Below are positions 61,883 through 64,000 of a DNA stretch of 64,000 nucleotides, one piece after another. Made by a program: the position numbers and the translations under genes. The notes below the pieces were generated by a model. The model did no database searches. It had not been told where the DNA came from and worked only from the letters and a program-made list of their open reading frames with translations. This DNA is from Desmodesmus armatus (lineage: Eukaryota; Chlorophyta; Chlorophyceae; Sphaeropleales; Scenedesmaceae), in NCBI GenBank assembly GCA_007449985.2, contig VIIQ02000103.1, positions 248,001 through 312,000 of the forward strand. Direction: 5' to 3'. How positions within the stretch are numbered: position 1 is the stretch's first letter; every line of letters begins with the position of its first letter.

Positions 61883-64000
61883 TCAACAGCACCACTTGCA
61901 AAAGTAGCAGTGCGAGCAATGGGCTGAACCCATGCGTGCCGCACGCAGGGCCTGGTGGTTGCCAGACTGTGCCAGGGGCATCACGAGGAAGCACACAACA
62001 GTGCACCAGCACCTTCCTTGCCTACGCACAGGTGTCCAGCGGCTAAGCTGGTACCAAAACCCACACCACACCAACAGCAGGACAACAAACACACACGCAG
62101 CGGGATTCAGCTGTGCGGATATGCGCGCAAGTTGTGCACCCGTGCTGCGGGCAGCAGTCGCTCTGCGCAGAGCTGCAGCCGCCTGCCGTGCGATGTCAGG
62201 GTCGCTGTGGTGCCGAAGACGCCGCAGCACTTGGAGCCACACAGGCTCGTCACCAGGAACCTGAGGCAGCTAGACAGGGCAGAACAGCACCGGTGGCTTA
62301 GACACAGCACAACATGAGCAGTTGCCGAACTGTGGGAGGGTACTATACTGCGCACCTGTAAGAAGTGAGCAAGAGTTCAATGGGGTGGGGCACCCACAGC
62401 CTTAGAATGTCCATCAACTAGCGCTTTCAGCAGCCACTCTTTCCGACGTGGCACAGCTGTCTACACACCGTGTCAACTAGTGACTTTTGAGCACGTGCTG
62501 AAGGCCCTGACAAGGCCAGGCCAGTACCATGGTGGCCCCCACCAAAGACAAACATGCAGCATCAGCAGCACCCATGGAGCCACACGTTGGCAGCAAAATT
62601 GCAAGACCTAGTAGGCCAGAGCAGACCTAGTCAGGTCAATGGTAAGCCTACATACATACAGCCATGTTACAGTGCAGCTATCAAGCTCAAAGAGCTTACC
62701 TTCCTGAAGTATCCGCTAGCCCTGTTGCCAGCATAGGCTGTTTGGGCTGAGTATGTCAGTGCTGTCAGCTGCTGCAGCTGACCTGCTGTCAGCTGCTGCA
62801 GCTGCTGCAGCTGAAGCAGGTCAACATGAGCTGAGTATGTCAGTTCTGTCAGCTGCTTCAGCTGGGTCAGCTGCAGCAGCATCTGATCTGGCACCCGATC
62901 GGCTTTCAGCACCCTCAGTCTGGTAAGCTGACACACCACCTCGAATGCCTCGCACCCTACAGTATCAAGGTCAGTGGCCACATGCAGTGTGTGCAGGCCG
63001 CTCAGCCCCTGTAGAGGGGCCAGCAGCTCCGCACTGTACTGCAAGGCCCCCATGTTCAAGGACTGCAAGCTGGGGCAGCAGCTGACAAGGAGGCTGCCGT
63101 GCGGCCCTGCTGCTGCTTTGCCCTCTGGTGGCTGCCTGATCCATGAGACGTCGAGGGACCGCATCAGCGGCAGCTGCCTGCCGGCAGGGAACACGTGCTC
63201 CCAGACAGCTGCCGACAATGTGCAGTTGCTGAGGTCCAGGTGGTGGAGCTTGCTGCTTGCTGTCAGGGCTGAAAAGGCTGCTGCAGGAGGGTCGTTCTCT
63301 AAGGCCTGTATACTGTCAGTCAGGCACAGGTGCTTCAGCTGCTGCAGGTACTGCAGCTGAGACAGCAGCTGCGCCACCTGGCCTGCAGTTTGGGTCCTGC
63401 ACGATACCAACTGAAGGTGCTGCAGACAGGGTTCGCCAGCCAGGGTGCCTGCATCAAAGTCGTAACAACTCTTCACCTCCAGGCGCGTCAGGCTGCATGC
63501 GCCTGACAGCATGCTGGCAGTGATAGTAGGGAAGTCATGTTTATCACCAGGTGCAATGGCAAGCCGTAGGTCGACTAGCCGGGTCAACGCCTGCATGGGC
63601 TGCAGGGCTAGAGGGTCCTGCTGCCCATCGGCGCCTGCCAGGCAGCAAGCAAGCTCTAGGTATGTCAGCTGCTGCAGCTCCGGGAGCACGTGTGCTGGGA
63701 AGAACTGGCGCTCATTGAACACCTTGAAGGTGAAGCTGAGGTGCTGCAGCCTTGAAAGCTGCGGCAGGGTTGCCGCCAGTGCTGCCGCCCCTCCAAGCAC
63801 GAAGGAGTCACCGATCCGCAGCTGCGTGACAGCTGCAGCAGGCTGCAGCACGCCCTCAAACCCCTCGCCTGCCTGCAGTTGCAGCGTTGCGTCATAAATC
63901 TGTATGGTGTGGAGATGCAGGGTTGGGGGTAGCTCTTTCAAAGTTGACACCTCAGGATCCCAGTGAAGGCCAGGTTGAGGTGCCTGATGTGCTGACTGCG
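61883..64000 (-). CDS. F-box-like/LRR protein, paralogue 3, partial, with C-terminal membrane segment
   Basis: The first visible exon runs from beyond 64000 to 62700 and joins 62260-61883 in phase 0 (GTAAGC...CTCAG). The start and F-box part lie outside the window. LRR phrases match paralogue 2: LTYLELACC, LVDLRLAIAP, LSQLQYLQQLKHL, FSALTASSKLHHLDLSNC, FPAGRQLP, GSLLVSCCPSLQ. A local LQQL expansion is seen near 62770-62820. The last exon begins like the others (DEPVWLQVLRRLRHH, then AAAALRR) but lacks their stop. It continues for about 85 residues with a hydrophobic stretch ACVFVVLLLVWCGFWYQL that could be a transmembrane helix. Either the stop was lost or a further splice is missed; the product may be membrane-anchored. 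Confidence 0.65.

Overview
The window looks like nuclear DNA of a chlorophyte green alga of the order Chlamydomonadales. The reasons are many short introns (about 90-600 nt, a few near 1 kb) with GT(G/A)AG donors and TGCAG acceptors, exons dense in CAG/CTG giving Gln/Ala/Ser-rich proteins, MYND-finger and F-box/LRR-like gene families, and GC palindromes of the kind known from volvocalean organelle DNA. A Haematococcus-like species is my best guess, but that is inference.

Layout. 0-0.7 kb: a tRNA-like, probably SINE, element flanked by G/C palindromes. 2.2-22.2 kb: a cluster of three MYND-finger genes: A (2219-5904, minus), C (13043-17789, minus) and B (18449-22229, plus). A and B have the same exon plan and are arms of an inverted segmental duplication. 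Between A and C lie a Cys-rich ORF (6490-7827), an LRR gene (7982-9782) and a 700-bp MITE-like element (11321-12020). 23.7-25.1 kb: five tandem copies of a last-exon-like module. 29.1-31.0 kb: an F-box-like/LRR gene (minus). 32.5-37.7 kb: a Ser/Thr protein kinase gene ending in sixteen 24-bp repeats. 39.3-41.1 kb: a minisatellite of about 51 bp with higher-order structure. 41.8-50.5 kb: the 18-exon class III PI3-kinase gene VPS34 (minus). 50.9-55.4 kb: a 10-exon DEAD-box RNA helicase of the DBP2/DDX5 group, divergent from VPS34. 56.2-58.2 kb: an IQ-motif protein. 59.0-64.0 kb: two more F-box-like/LRR paralogues (minus), the last running off the window.

The two genes with firm functions are housekeeping: VPS34 makes PI3P for autophagy and endosomal traffic, and the helicase remodels RNA and RNP. 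The rest is lineage-specific, family-expanded content of unknown role. Several otherwise well-conserved genes are interrupted by 1-2 nt frame changes (A, B, C, the kinase, VPS34). This may be residual consensus error, so pseudogene calls should be held lightly. Exon boundaries were set by eye from splice signals, reading-frame phase and paralogue or family agreement.
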